A stretch of 60,000 nucleotides of DNA from Branchiostoma floridae (taxonomy: Eukaryota > Chordata > Leptocardii > Amphioxiformes > Branchiostomatidae): the NCBI RefSeq assembly GCF_000003815.2, contig NC_049991.1:3337667-3397666 (forward strand), written 5' to 3'. The notes below the pieces were generated by a model that was not told where the DNA came from, ran no database searches, and was given only the letters and a program-made list of their open reading frames with translations. Position 1 is the stretch's first letter. Each line of letters begins with the position of its first letter. Shown in pieces: positions 10,497 to 22,904 of this stretch. A program made the translations under genes and the position numbers.

Positions 10497-12935
10497 CCCA
10501 AATGTGCTCTATCCCAAAAGCGCTTTTAGGATAGCAGCACTTCTGGGATAAGCCTGCATCCTAAATGTGCTTCTATTCAAAAGCGCCCTAAGCCAGAGCG
10601 CATCCTGGATATCCCAGACGCGCTTCTTTGTCGCCGTCAATCATGGTGATTGACAGGACCGTAAGCGGTGATTGTTTCCATATTTGGTTCGACCTCGCGA
10701 TCGCGAGACGTCGCGACAGTCTACTTGCGATAATTGCGCTGAATGCTGGCTGATGTGCGAATTCCACCATTTAGAGTCATTTATTCAAGACATCTTGTTA
10801 CTGAAATAAAAGCATGGAGGGACTGAATGTGATGATATATATCTGCAACAGTCTTTTTAGTTAGTGATGAAATTTCTCAAAGCCCTGTCGTACTGTATAG
10901 TAGCTTTTATTTCTCCTTCATGGATATGAAAAGAAAAGATGACAAATCTTCTCATGGAAGTTATCTTTATTGCAAGTTAATGCACAGAGGTAATTATACA
11001 CTGCTGAATACAATGTATACAGTGTACACAGATAATGGGACATTTATCAAACTTAATTCCATGCAGATTAAACACTATTTTGTCATTTTGATTCTCACTA
11101 TATGATTTTCATCAATTTAATTGTGCATGGAAGACACAGAAAGCAATTCTCAATAGTGCATCCCAAGATGTACTACAAAATGTGCCATATAAAATGTATT
11201 ACAAAATGTACCATAATAAAAGTTGAAGACAGTCAGTGAAAACGTCCAGCTGCACATTGATCAATTCCCCAAGCCATTCAGTTCCCAGGTTGTATTCTAT
11301 CGCAAAAGTGCTTCTGGGATAGAAGCAGATGTTCGTCTAACAAGAAAAGTATCTTGTCGTCTATCCTAAAAAGGGCTTCTGGGATAAAATGTGCTTTATC
11401 CCAAAAGCGCTTCTGGGATATCCAGAATACGTCGCAAGCGAAGGAGCGCATTCTGGATATCCTAGAAGCGCTTTTGAGATAGAAGCACATTTGGGATAGA
11501 TCTGCATCCAAAATCTGCGTCTATCCTAAAAGCGCTTCTAGGATATCCAGAACACGTCGCAAGCGAAGAAGCGCATTCTGGATATCCTGAATGCGCTCCT
11601 GTCGAAGGCGGCCGACATCTGTCTTCTCCTGTGCAGGTTGACTTTGTTAATGGTTTGCTGAATTTCAGCTTCTGGTTTTGTTTCGAACTATCGAACCGGA
11701 GATAGCGATACTACCTCGGTGTGTTGGGTCCATGCAGTCAACACGTCACGAGAAAATGGCAGCGGTCACTTCTGGCGATTGTTTACACCAAAGTTTCCAT
11801 ATTTAGTTCGGCCTCGCGACACCTGCCGTAATCTACGTGATGGAAATACGCAGTTTATAAAGCAAGCGCTGAACCTAGATTTTACGTGATTATGTGAGGG
11901 TTAGATCAGGCCACGGAGTCCCAAAAAATGATTTGGTTTATGCAAACTACGTTGATTTGGTGTAAGTATCTTCTATCACAATCGTTTATTGTTTATTGTT
12001 TATTCAACAGATCTCCATTAGTGATTACAATTGAAATTGCATCTCTAATCTTCCTGGAGTCGTTACAAAAACACATTACATGATACAACATTAACACATT
12101 ACTTATTTACACCTAACAACGCTTAAATCTAACCTAAATAAGTCTCAAGTAGCTGAGAGGTCAGAGGTCAGTATCAAAATTCTATACATAATTTTATATA
12201 CATAGATGTCAATGAATGTCTTTACCACCATTGCTGTAGAGGTTTGTGTTGTGTCTGTGTTTTTAGTCTGTCTTTGATGTGTTGTTTGAACATGGATGGT
12301 GTAGATGCTTTAATGTATTGTGGGAATGAGTTGTAGGATTTAATACATCTATACAGGAAAGTTCTGGTTGCTGCGCAAGTTTTGGGTTTGGCCAGTCTGA
12401 ATCCCCCCCCTTGTGCTAGGCGTGTGTTGTGTCGGTGAGTGTTTTTGATTGTGTGTAGTCTTTTGTAGGTAGCTTCTGGTTTCTTAGCTGTTAGGAGTTT
12501 GTGGAACATAGTGAGGGTTCTGGTGTAGAGTCGTTCGGTAACCTTTGGCCAGTTCAGCTTTCTATGTAGGTCATCAGTGTTGGAAGTGTACTTTGCATTG
12601 TAAAAAACAATCAAACCCGGAAGTGACCTCGTGGGAGAACAAAAATGGCGGCCTCAGGTTGACTACGAAAAATCACATACAAGATAGTCTCCGCCTCCTA
12701 AGACACTAAGCTCCTCCCACAAGTGCACGTTCTGGATAAACACGCCGGCTTATCCTGAATGCACTCCGACAGAAGCGCATTCAGGATATCCAGAATGCGC
12801 TCCTCGCTTGCGACGTGTTCTGGATATCCCATAAGCGCTTTTAGGATAGAAGCACATTTTGGATGCCGGTCTATCCTAAAAGCGCTTCTATCCTAAATGC
12901 GCTTTTAGGATAGACGACATTCTAGGATGTAACAA
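10497..12935. mobile_element. Composite foldback-like repeat cluster (GCGCTTCTGGGATA family)
   Basis: Three blocks (about 10497-10625, 11287-11600 and 12735-12935) are built from AAAGCGCTTYTRGGATA and its reverse complement, plus GGATATCCAGAA and CGTCGCAAGCGA motifs. The third block is largely the inverted complement of the second: CAAGCGAAGGAGCGCATTCT at 11436 against AGAATGCGCTCCTCGCTTG near 12790. Between blocks there is a repeated spacer carrying TTTCCATATTTGGTTCG (near 10674) or TTTCCATATTTAGTTCG (near 11797) followed by a CCTCGCGA motif. The whole looks like a duplicated foldback element with palindromic ends, later opened by a LINE insertion at 11985-12614. No transposase is visible. 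Confidence 0.6.
11985..12614 (-). mobile_element. 5'-truncated non-LTR retrotransposon (CR1/L2-like), copy 1
   Basis: The minus-strand frame 12614-12222 encodes 130 residues that match the tail of a LINE reverse-transcriptase ORF: LHRKLNWPKVTERLYTRTL, then HNTRLAQGGGFRLAKPKTC, then FLYRCIKSYNSFPQYIK, ending QHKPLQQWW. After the stop comes a ~220-bp 3' UTR containing GACTCCAGGAAGAT and a terminal AAACAAT-type tandem repeat near 11990, the usual 3' tail of CR1/L2 elements. The endonuclease and catalytic reverse-transcriptase domains are absent, so the copy is dead on arrival. It shares ORF tail and 3' UTR with 24604-25085. Confidence 0.85.
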
Positions 12936-13136
12936 ATGCGTACCAACAACGTCACCGGTCAGCAGGTCCCTCTAGCGACATGAATAAGATTTGCAACTTT
13001 CATTCAACTTGTTTATTTCCTGAAAGGTGATGTTCCGTGTAACGGGGGATCCCCTGAGCATGTTTGGTCAAACACAGGTTAGGGGCTTCTTAAGTGTTTG
13101 GCATAGTCTTCTGTCTTTCGAACAACACAAGAAACC

Positions 13137-13148
13137 CCCCCCCCCCCA
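13137..13148. repeat. Poly-C tract
   Basis: Homopolymer C run of about 12 bases in intergenic DNA upstream of the nucleotidyltransferase-TPR gene. Its length may be unreliable in the assembly. Confidence 0.9.
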
Positions 13149-13637
13149 CCAAGGTCTAATGCCTCCAAAGTATCACAAGTGAAGCCTAGTATATAAAACT
13201 ACCTGTCTGAGGGTATCAAGTCAACGGATAGTACATGGTTTCAAACTGCAATAGTATTGAAATTTGAAACCACTGTTTGTAAAAATACCGGATGTAGGTT
13301 ACCCTGAGGATAAAGGTGAACCAGCGGTAGATAAGGTAAAAATACGCATTTTATCTGAAACACTATTTTATATCATCAGCATATTTTCAAGTGGAACAAA
13401 TGTGGGACTTTCCGCTGTTGACTTCTCCATTAATGATTAATGTTTGCATACATGTACAGTCAACAGAAACTGTTGGAGTTACCCTCGGTCAGATGTGACA
13501 GTCTTGTGACTATGAGTCATTGTTTATCCTATGTAGACAGACGGCATGCCGTACCGTGTCTGGAGTCTTCGCAATTTTGCTGTACGTAATTATAGAATCT
13601 AACTGAGAGAGGCAACAGTACAAGGAAGCACTTCCGT

Positions 13638-13709
13638 ATGGAGAATCATTTTAGTAAGCCACAGGGGCTAGAGCCCGATGTCGAAGCAACAGACAGCCCA
13701 AAGACAGAG
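13638..13709 (+). CDS. Nucleotidyltransferase-TPR protein, exon 1 (start codon)
   Basis: This 24-codon exon begins MENHFSKPQGLEPDVEATDS and ends PKTE. It closes in phase 0 at a consensus donor GAG|GTAAGT. I chose this ATG because it opens a frame that runs straight into a splice donor and joins exon 2 without a stop. The peptide is polar and shows no signal sequence. A further 5' untranslated exon cannot be excluded. Confidence 0.6.
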
Positions 13710-14665
13710 GTAAGTAGTTGAGGAGGCGCTCTCGTCAATGAATCGTAATGCATTACAATCTACTTACAAGCTATTGTACGTTATATATGGTACGGCGCTC
13801 CCGCCGCCCTCTGTCCAAGACCTTACATTTGAAAGATCACTTAATGAATTGTACAGAAAAGGCTAATCTTGTTACCCTTCGTGCGTTTTGTTTTCTTTTC
13901 AGTCACATTTTTACATTTTGTATGATACTATAGTATACCTAGTGTGAAATTAAAGATTACACACATCCGTATTAGGTCGCAGTGAGGGCGCATCGCGATC
14001 ACCATCTAGTAAATTGTTGGCCCCACAAGTAGTAAAAAACACAAAAACGCATCGAGGAAATGGATTCTGAAAGGTACGCTGTACGGCAATAGCTAGCCAT
14101 GGTCGAAAACCCCGTACAATGAGGAAGTAAATTAGAAAAAAAGGAACCACTGTGGACTCATTGTGTATGCAAACACACCCAGCTACTTAATCATTTATCA
14201 CCAATGTAAAAATGCAATTGTCGGCGAAGAATCGTATAATTTTGTACCGAATGCAGTGCAATTCTTTATTTATATGTCAACATTGAAGACACACAAAATG
14301 GTAACCGAAATGGCGTCGATATGAATAAATAAAAGAACAATGGCGAATCATACACAGGACATAAGGTAGAAAAAGCGGAAGTCGTGCTGCAGTACCAAGG
14401 TCGGCCACCAGGAGGCCCAAAATCAAACTTGACCATCGGGTCATTAATAGCTACCTGAGTAACGCAATATCATCGCAATCCTTCCAGAGGTTCTTCAGAT
14501 ATTACGATGGGCACGCATATCATGCACATAAGCACTCATACAGAGTACAAACTATTCCTCCGTTTTTTAAATATGTACATATGTGTAAAATGACACATGG
14601 TAGGTGCATCATATCAAATTCATCATAATATATGTAAAGATAGCGACAACAGTGGTTATTTTCAG

Positions 14666-14769
14666 ATGGAGCCGAAAACAACGGATGAACAAGCTGACAG
14701 AAACATGGTCAAGGTCACGTCTTCAAACGCACCTCAAGGTCATATCCTTGCTAATGAAAATATGTCAAG
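14666..14769 (+). CDS. Nucleotidyltransferase-TPR protein, exon 2
   Basis: The acceptor TTATTTTCAG ends at 14665, and the donor AG|GTGAGT at 14770 is a perfect consensus. The exon encodes 34 codons plus two bases (MEPKTTDEQADRNMVKVTSS, then NAPQGHILANENMS). It enters in phase 0 and leaves with AG, which pairs with the first G of exon 3 to give Arg. The segment is disordered and polar. It begins with Met, so an isoform could also start here. Confidence 0.7.
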
Positions 14770-15546
14770 GTGAGTGCCGTCATTTGATAAAGTTGCAAGC
14801 AATTGAAGTATTGTCTTTGGCTTTACCTGTCCTTTTTGAAAGAAGCCCAAGACTACTTCCAAGATTCGAATCGAATCGTTTGGTCTGTCCAGAACAAACT
14901 CCAAAGGTCATGGTAGTACAAAAGTAAATGAGGTATCGAGTAAGTTTTATGATGCAATCTATTATGACTAGTAATGTTTGCTTGGGGTCTTTGTTTACTA
15001 TGTACCTTCGCCAAAAAGGTTGTGTTTTCGTCAGCGTTCGCGTGTTTGCATGTCAACACGATAACTCGGGAATACCTTATTAGATTGTTTTTATATTTGG
15101 TATGTGCGTAGATCTTGGTCTAAATGATTACATCCCCCCCCCAACAGCGGCCTGTATTGGTACTACATCAATTTTTTTCTGACTTTTGTATCTTTTGATC
15201 TGAAGATGCTAGCGCTTTAGTCACCAAATCATTTAGCCCTTGTGCACGTAAAGATGCGACGTAGGTTTGAGCCCTCTAGCAGCTTGTTCTGGAACTGCAG
15301 TGGCGTTTTTGTATACAAAACTATTCGAAAGTCGTAAAGGTTAACAATATCTAGCCAAGGTATGAGGTCGTGAAACTCCAGTTTCTGTACAATTCCTACA
15401 GATGTGTCAAAAAATGACAAATTGGGTTAAGACAAAACATCTAAAAGCCACATTTCTGATGCCAACATTATTAATTGTGAAGGTAACATATTGATTTTCG
15501 GCCGTTATGAAACTCTTAGACTTAGACATGAATATCCCATCCACAG

Positions 15547-15653
15547 GGAGTACGACGATCGCCTACAGAAAGGTGACGAGGCGGTACAGAGGGGAGACCT
15601 GGACTCAGCAGAGCAGCACTTTACAGAAGCACTCAAACTCGTACACGTCAGAG
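15547..15653 (+). CDS. Nucleotidyltransferase-TPR protein, exon 3 (first TPR half)
   Basis: The acceptor is ATCCACAG and the donor AGAG|GTAAGG. It encodes [20 protein letters not shown], then [15 protein letters not shown]. The A..GD...A...F..AL.L pattern is a good TPR helix pair. It ends with G, which joins AC of exon 4 to form Asp, and the frame then continues into [21 protein letters not shown], the next TPR-like hairpin. Confidence 0.85.
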
Positions 15654-16430
15654 GTAAGGTATTTCATTCACTCCACGTTTGTATAAGTGTGACCGCAATT
15701 ATCAAAGTGCAAAAATTTACAAACTATATGTGTAAAGGAGCTAAGGCCATGTCGATTTTATTCTATGTATGGCATCTAGTATACATAGGCAGTGCAAAAT
15801 TGACGAAACAGTACAAAATAGATAGAAGCTGGGTAAAACTTGCGCATCATGAAATCTTTGCGATGAGGTTGATTAAAAATGTCTAAGCATACAGAACAAA
15901 CATAGCAAACAATAAGTTATATATTCTATATCTTCTTGGAAGTCTTTAGGAAAAAAATGCTCAAAGCAAGAAATACATTTGGCGAATACGCAAAATGAGT
16001 ACTTTTACGACAAAATCAAAAATGAGGCATTCTATGACAATGACAGACGTAACTAGTATTCGTTTTACGATATTTCTTTGCAATTCTTATTGGAAACGAG
16101 CGAATACTTATGCTCGCGTGGAAGTCATATTACAGTCAAGTCAGCGTGGCATGAAGGGATTGAAAAACGGAAGGGTTCTATAAACGCTCCCGGCCATATC
16201 ATTTCAAAGTATCTATCGTTGATGACTTTGCAGAAGTGCTTTTATTATGTCATAAAGTGTGATATACAATGCAGGGTAAATTGATGATAAGACAGATACT
16301 GTACATGCATTCATACCTATTCATATTGCACAGTATGTTTATACCAGTAATGATAGCCATTTTTCTACTTAAATTCTACTTAAAGCGAACTTAAAGGTTA
16401 TTTGTACAAACATGCATTTTTTTCCAACAG

Positions 16431-19162
16431 ACCCTACTATTCTACAGTATGAAAAAGAAGTCTCACCTCTGCAAAAGTTGGGCGATGTCTACTGCAGACG
16501 AGGGTGTCAGACAGGAGACGGGGGAGACTTTGCCAAGGCGGCGACGCTGTACCATGCAGCGGTAGCCAGGTCCAAGGTTCACGATAAGGCCCTTAAAGAT
16601 GCTATTGAAGAAACAGAAGTCCTGTTTCTAAAACATGCCTTAAAGATAGATAAGATTGGGAATACACAGTGTCATGAAACTGAGAGGCACAAGGAACAGC
16701 TGCTAAGAATTCGGGATCGGGTTTACTTCTCGTTATTATATGGGGATGAATTCCCCTACATAGATTTTGATGATGATGATGACTCGTTTTTCACGCAACT
16801 TCAGGAATTGCGTATCAGAAAGTTGGAAGCCGACTGGGCTGACTCTGTAAGGAAGGTATTTGACGATGTTGCACATGACAGAAAAAAGTTTGTGTCACAA
16901 CTTGTAGACGAGTGCATAGCAGTGATGGGTCCCCCTCCCTGTAAGTATGCCCTGATAGGTTTGGGTTCACAGGCAACGGGACTAGTAACTCCCTACTCTG
17001 ACCTGGAGTTCGCCATCTTGGTAGAGGAGGAAAATGAAGCAAATGTCACATATTTCCGTCGCCTTACTCACTACCTGCACCTCAAGGTGGTCAACCTTGG
17101 AGAAACCATCCTCCCAGCCGTGGGGATAAAAAGCCTGAATGACTTCTACTCTGATGACCCACTGGACAACTGGTTCTACGACTCTGTTACGCCTCGTGGA
17201 TTTTCCTTTGATGGCTCCATGCCAAGAGCAAGCAAAACTCCACTGGGCAGGCAGGGATCTGAGACTGAACTACCGAGTGAACTCATCCGAACACCAAGGA
17301 GCATGGCTGGACTCTTAGAAAAAGATGTCTCCGTGTATCTGAAGGAAGGGTACCACCTTGCCAGTGTTTTGAGGAATGTTTGTTTGATAGCAGGAGAGCA
17401 GGCTTTAGTGGATGAGTATGTGAGTATCATAAACAAAACATTGCAGTATGATGGTGGGAAGATGGCTCAGCAACTTGCAAGGGAGATGGTTCTCGAGAAT
17501 TTTTCAAATTCGGAAGACCAACGACCTACTGCAACTCTCTTAGATGCAAAGAAAGAAATCTACAGGTTCCCATCTCTTGCAGTGGACTGTTTGGCACTGA
17601 GTTCAAACATTGTACCCATTGTGTCCTTTGACAAGGTTGGTGATCACGAGAAAGCACTTGACTATTTTCATCAAACACTAGAGATGCATCGGAAAGTTCA
17701 TGGTGCAAAAACAGCACATCGCAACATTGCCACCGCCCTTCACAACATTGGTCTAGTTTTGACCAATAAGGGAAGTTATAAGGAAGCTATTAGCTACCTT
17801 GAACAAGGACTGAAAATGAGGAACGCTTTGTTTGGTCAGAACACGGTCCATTCTGACATCGCTGTTTCCTTATCCGTACTGGGAACAGCCTGGCATCAGC
17901 AGGGAGACCTTCAAAGGGCTATCAGATACAAAGAGTTAGCTTTAAAAACGCACAGGGCTATTCATGGTGAAACTGCAATACATCCCGAAATTGCACATGC
18001 ACTCACCAACCTTGCAGGGTCTTGGATGTCCCTGGACGAAAACAAGGCCGTCTTCTACAGTGAGCAGGCACTGGCAATGCAGAGAATGCTCTCCGGTGAC
18101 GTAAAGTTACATGATGACATCGCAGCTGCGCTCAACATTCAGGGCTCCATCTGGTGGGAGCAAGATGACAACATGAAAGCAATCGCTTGCTATGAGGAGG
18201 CGCTGCAGGATTTAAGAACTATTTATGGCCCAACAGCAAAACAACCTCACATCGCCGTTCTCCTAACTAACCTGGGCACAGCTTACGCTAACATGGATGA
18301 TGATAGGAAAGCAATGACCTACTATGAAGAGGCACTGAAGATGCTGGAAGACATACACGGTGGTAAAGCACATTTGGACATAGCGATCGTTCTCAACAAC
18401 ATCGGAGCAACCTGTAATAACATGGACAAACATCGAAAAGCACGAAGCCACTTGGAGAAGTCACTAGAGATGTTCCAACGTGGTCCAGGTGCATCACATC
18501 CTAGGATAGTCGACACACTCAACAACCTGGGCGTTGCCTTGTGTCACCTTGATGATCACGAAGAAGCTATAAAATACCTCGATGAGGCAGTGCAACTGCA
18601 GAAGCAGATTCTGATGAACATCTGTGGTGTAAGCACAGCGAATTCCATGGCCAAAACTGCCACCTTCATTTGCAATTTGGCAGAAGCCTATACTGGCCTG
18701 AGGAACTACAAGAAAGCACTGGGCTACTTTGAACAGTCACTGAAGATGTTCCAAATTATCTATGCCTCGGAGCCAGCCCATCCCTACATCACCTATACAC
18801 TCAGGCGAATGGGATTTGTCTGGCGCGGACGCGGCAATCAAAGCAGAGTCGTCGACTACTTTCAGCAGGTATTGGAGAGGATTCAAACTATCAATGGTAC
18901 AGCGCACCCTTGCACTGTCCCCACACTCAACTCCATTGGAACAGCCCTGCTAGGCCTCGGTAAGAAAAGAGAAGCCATCGACTACTTTGAGAAGGGTCTG
19001 AAGATTCAACGAGACATATACGGTCAGCGTGCAGAAAATCATGGTATCGTTACGTCACTCGCACTACTGGCCAAGGCATGGCGCGACTTGGGTGATGATC
19101 GAAAAGCCAGTGGGTACGGGTCTGAGGCGAGACGGATGGAAAAGAAACTGGCACGCCAGTAG
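16431..19162 (+). CDS. DUF294/GlnD-like nucleotidyltransferase with C-terminal TPR array, exon 4 (terminal)
   Basis: The acceptor TTTTTTTCCAACAG ends at 16430; the exon is open to TAG at 19160-19162. With exons 1-3 the protein is 1004 residues, and exon 4 supplies residues 95-1004. A nucleotidyltransferase signature lies at about 271-292: [20 protein letters not shown]. It holds the Gly-Ser pair and, ten residues on, an acidic D-x-E pair (Asp285, Glu287), as in the DUF294/PII-uridylyltransferase N-terminal fold; the second metal-binding half is not clear to me. An acidic patch DFDDDDDS precedes it. From about residue 497 to the end there are roughly twelve TPRs of ~42-44 residues with conserved A..L.N.G....., Y..AL and H..IA motifs, like nephrocystin-3 or kinesin light chain. 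Expected: a cytosolic scaffold with possible NMP transfer; the substrate is unknown. The last codons ([11 protein letters not shown], stop) are the first unit of the minisatellite that follows. Confidence 0.9.
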
Positions 19163-20610
19163 TCGAAATGGCTACAGTTCCAAATACCGAGACAGATGGA
19201 AAAGAAACTGTCGCGTCAGTAGTCACCAATGGTTACAGTTCCTAACAGCGAATCAGATGGAAAAGAAACTGACACGTCAGTAGTTTCATTTTACAGTTTC
19301 ACATAGCGAGACAGATGGAAAAGAAACTGTCGCGTCAGTAGTTTCCAATGGCTACAGTTCCACATAGAGAGACAGATGGAAAATAAACTGTCACATCAGT
19401 AGTCTCAAATGACTACATTACCAAATATTCCCAAATAACGAATGGAAAAGAGACTGCCACGTCAGTAGTCCCAAAATGGCTGCATTCCCACATAGCGAAA
19501 CAGATGGAAAAGAAACTGTCTCGTCAGTAGTCCCAAATGGCCACAAGAATTTGTCACGTTAGTAGTTGAAATGGATGCATTGCCACATAGCGAGACAGAT
19601 GATATAGAAACTGTCGCGTCAGTAGTCGAAATGGCTACATTACCAAATAGAGAGACAAATGAAAAAGAAAATGTCGCGTCTGTAGTTTCAAATGGCTACA
19701 GTTCCACATAGAGAGACAGATGGAAAGAAACTGTCGCGTCAGTAGTCGCGAAATGGCTACAGTTCCACAAAGCGAGACAGATGGAAAAGAAACTGTCACG
19801 TCAGTAGTCCCCAATAACTACAGTTCCTCATAGCGAGACATATGGAAAAGAAACTCTGACGTCAGTAACAACAGCCAGTACGACGTAAGAAACTGTCATG
19901 GCAGTAGTCCCAAATGGTTACAGTTCCACATAGCGAAACAAATGAAAATGAAACTGTCGCGTCTGTAGTTTCAAATGGCTACAGTTCCACAAAGCGAGAC
20001 GGATGGAAAAGAAACTGTCACGTCAGTAGTCCCCAATAACTACAGTTCCTCATAGCGAGACAGATGGAAAAGAAACTGCCACGTTAGTAATCTCAAATGG
20101 CTACAGTTCCACATAGCCAGCACGACATAAAAGAAATTGCCATGGCAGTAGTCCCAAATGGCTACAGTTCCACACAGCGAGACAGATGGAAAAGAAACTC
20201 TGACGTCAGTAACGACAGGAAGCACGACGTAAGAAACTGTCATGGCAATAGTCCCAAATGGTTACAGTTCCACATAGCGAGACAGATGGAAAAGAAACTG
20301 TCATGTAAGTACATGTAGTCGCAAATGGCGACAGTTCCACATAGAGATAAAGATAAAAAAGAAACTGTTGCATAAGTCGGAATTGCTACAGTTCCAAATA
20401 GCGAGACAGGTGGAAAAGAAAGTGTCACGTCAGAAGTCGAAATGGGTACAGTTCCACATAGAGAGACAGATGGTAAAGAAACAGTCTCATCAGTAGTCAA
20501 AATGGCGACGTCGACATTACCAAATAGCAAGACAAATGAAAAATAAACAGTCACGTCAGTAGCTGAAATGGCTACATACCCAAATAGCGAGACAGATTGA
20601 AAAAGAAATC
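19128..20610. repeat. ~60-bp minisatellite founded on the 3' end of the TPR gene
   Basis: About 25 diverged tandem copies of a 56-62-bp unit: GCGAGACAGATGGAAAAGAA, then ACTGTCACGTCAGTAGTC, then AAATGGCTACAGTTCCACATA. Successive GATGGA anchors at 19135, 19195, 19256 and 19314 give periods of 60, 61 and 58. Unit one overlaps the gene's last 13 codons and its TAG stop; most later units keep the stop as CAGTAG. Unit lengths do not preserve a frame, so this is not coding. It probably lies in the 3' UTR. Confidence 0.93.
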
Positions 20611-22139
20611 GCAAAACTTTGCGTAGCAGCCCAAAAATGATGCTTGCAAAATAGATGTTCTCAGACCAGATTCCCTACCCCTAATTATGTCACATCAATA
20701 TATAATACTGGGCATATGTTTTTATAGCAGAGAGATTGCAGCAGTCTGTACCCATAGTCATACGGTTTCTGCCACTGGACCTTTGTGGCCAGGGTGTACT
20801 GCTCGGCAACGCCACCTATCGACTAGTAAGGAACTGCAATATAGACCAGCAGAACTCAATAACAGAAAATAACTTGTATATATTCTTTGTTAATAACTAT
20901 CAAATGTATGTATTTACTGTTTCTATTCTTCTTCACTTTACAATGTAACCATATCTCAATGTACAATCAAAGACTATAAAATATTGCCTTTTAGACTGAA
21001 TTTTTTTAAACGTCACTAAATTTTAGTCACTTACACCAAAACGTCAAGGCACTCAATTTGTAACATTAGAGCCATAAATATTGGTTAATTGTGCATATTA
21101 GTTTATTGCTTTGATTATACTTTCATAAGACCAAAATGATACTCGATAGAGTATGAATTTGTATGTATGCTGTATGTAAAATGTCAAAATTTCTCCAACA
21201 TCAGATCGTAGAATTAGAATGATAAAAGACTGGATTTTGGAAACGCTGTGTTATATAGCTAACAACTTTAAGGATAATTGTAAACCCCCTACTTCTTCAT
21301 ATCTTGCAGTCCTATGATTTTGTGCGGTATTCCTATGTTGCCAAAAGTCGTATACTTCATTCTCTTATTCAGCTTCATGTCGGTATGTTTAATCTAAAAA
21401 GACCAGGCGTGCTGTGTTACTGTAGACTATAGGTGTTAGCGCCGTACTTTGTCTCTCTAAAACACCCATTGTAAATCATCGCACATGTACGCTGTCTTTT
21501 ATTTAATCCGTATAGCTGATACTCCTACACACATTTTTGTTGAACTTTCTTCTGTGCCTTATTTTTTAAATTATTTCCAGGTTTCAAAGACGCTTTCCAA
21601 TAAAAAAACACACCTTTCAAGATATATGCTAATAGTTTGCGTTGATGAAGGTTAGACATCGAGTTAATATGATAAAAAATAGCAAAACTCCAAGCAACTG
21701 GGTATGATTTTGGAAACGGTGAGACGCTTCAAGTAGAATCCACTATCTCTGTCTTTTGCTCGCTATGTATACATACTAATAGTGGGCTACTACGTACGCT
21801 TCGATAAATGGGTGCGATGTTGAATGAAGCAGCTATTGGGCTTAAATTAATAGTGAAATACAAAACACATAAGAAAATTCAAAATATACTTTGCGTTCCT
21901 GACGTCAAGCTGATAATATTTCGTGACGTGTCGTCGTTATGATTACAAATATCTATTTCTAAGATATGACATACTGATTACGTAGACACAGTTTCAAAGA
22001 AATGTCAGTATACACAAAAAGACAAATGAAAGAGAAAAGAAACGACTCTAACCCATACATTGAAGCTCACCGGAAAGTTTGTTTGTTTGTTTGTTTTTGT
22101 TTATTCAAAGTAGCCTGCTTTAGATACTGCTGCCGTTAA

Positions 22140-22385
22140 GTTGGTATCTCACTGCACTTGGGGCACCCGTGCGGCACTGCGGGGTTCATCCACTGCGGCA
22201 TTCTTGTGTTATTTTCGCTGCTTTTTTATCATCTAGATATCGCGCAATACGTAAAACGTATGACTTAGAAGACAACAAAATACGCAAATCGTAAGAAAAC
22301 TCGTTTTTTTAATATCTGAAATTCGTTGAAAATCTTCGAACCCCGCAGTGCCGCACCGGTGCCTCAGGTGCAGTGAGATACCAGC
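22140..22385. mobile_element. TTAA-flanked MITE, GGTATCTCACTGCAC family, copy 1
   Basis: TTAA at 22136-22139 and 22386-22389 flank a 246-bp element. Its inverted ends are GTTGGTATCTCACTGCACTT on the left and, reverse-complemented, GCTGGTATCTCACTGCACCT on the right, with further matching of GGGGCACCSGTGCGGCACTGCGGGGTTC inward. TTAA target duplication points to piggyBac- or Kolobok-type mobilisation. A second copy of the family is at 34248-34741. Confidence 0.88.
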
Positions 22386-22904
22386 TTAACCAGGAGACCA
22401 GGTAGTATTGCTTAGCGAATGATAAACACGTCAAGCTGACAAGATGTATGAGTGAGAGGGCGTTATCATACCGTAACCGGTGGTAACCCTCTGCAAGTTT
22501 AACATTCGCTTTGGTGAGGAGAAGCAGTCGTGATGCAATGTTCCGCAACACTGACTCCTTCAAGTCAGCCGCAAAAGAGGCGTAATTAGCAGCAAAACCT
22601 CGACTCTCCTGTGGTGCACTGTGCTGTGGCTGCTCTGGTAAGTAAAAATCATTCAGTATATTCTCTGTGTTATTTTCTTTCAAATATTTTGGAAAAGAAG
22701 ATCTTAAATTTCTGAATTTCTGCGATGTTACTGCATTAGCGAGGTTGTTACATACAAAATTTACATCATCAGCTATTTGCCTTGCTATCAGAATTGAATG
22801 TATTTAGTCTTCGCGTGATAAAACAGTTAGGTCCTTGGGTGTGGTACTTCTTGGTCGGAAAGGGAGTTGTCACAAGTACTGTAGCTGTGTTATATGCCGT
22901 TAGA

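Noticed and set aside
19029-19283. 84-codon frame continuing from the TPR gene into the minisatellite
   Set aside because: It is out of frame with the TPR protein and only reflects the tandem unit (RDRWKRN...).
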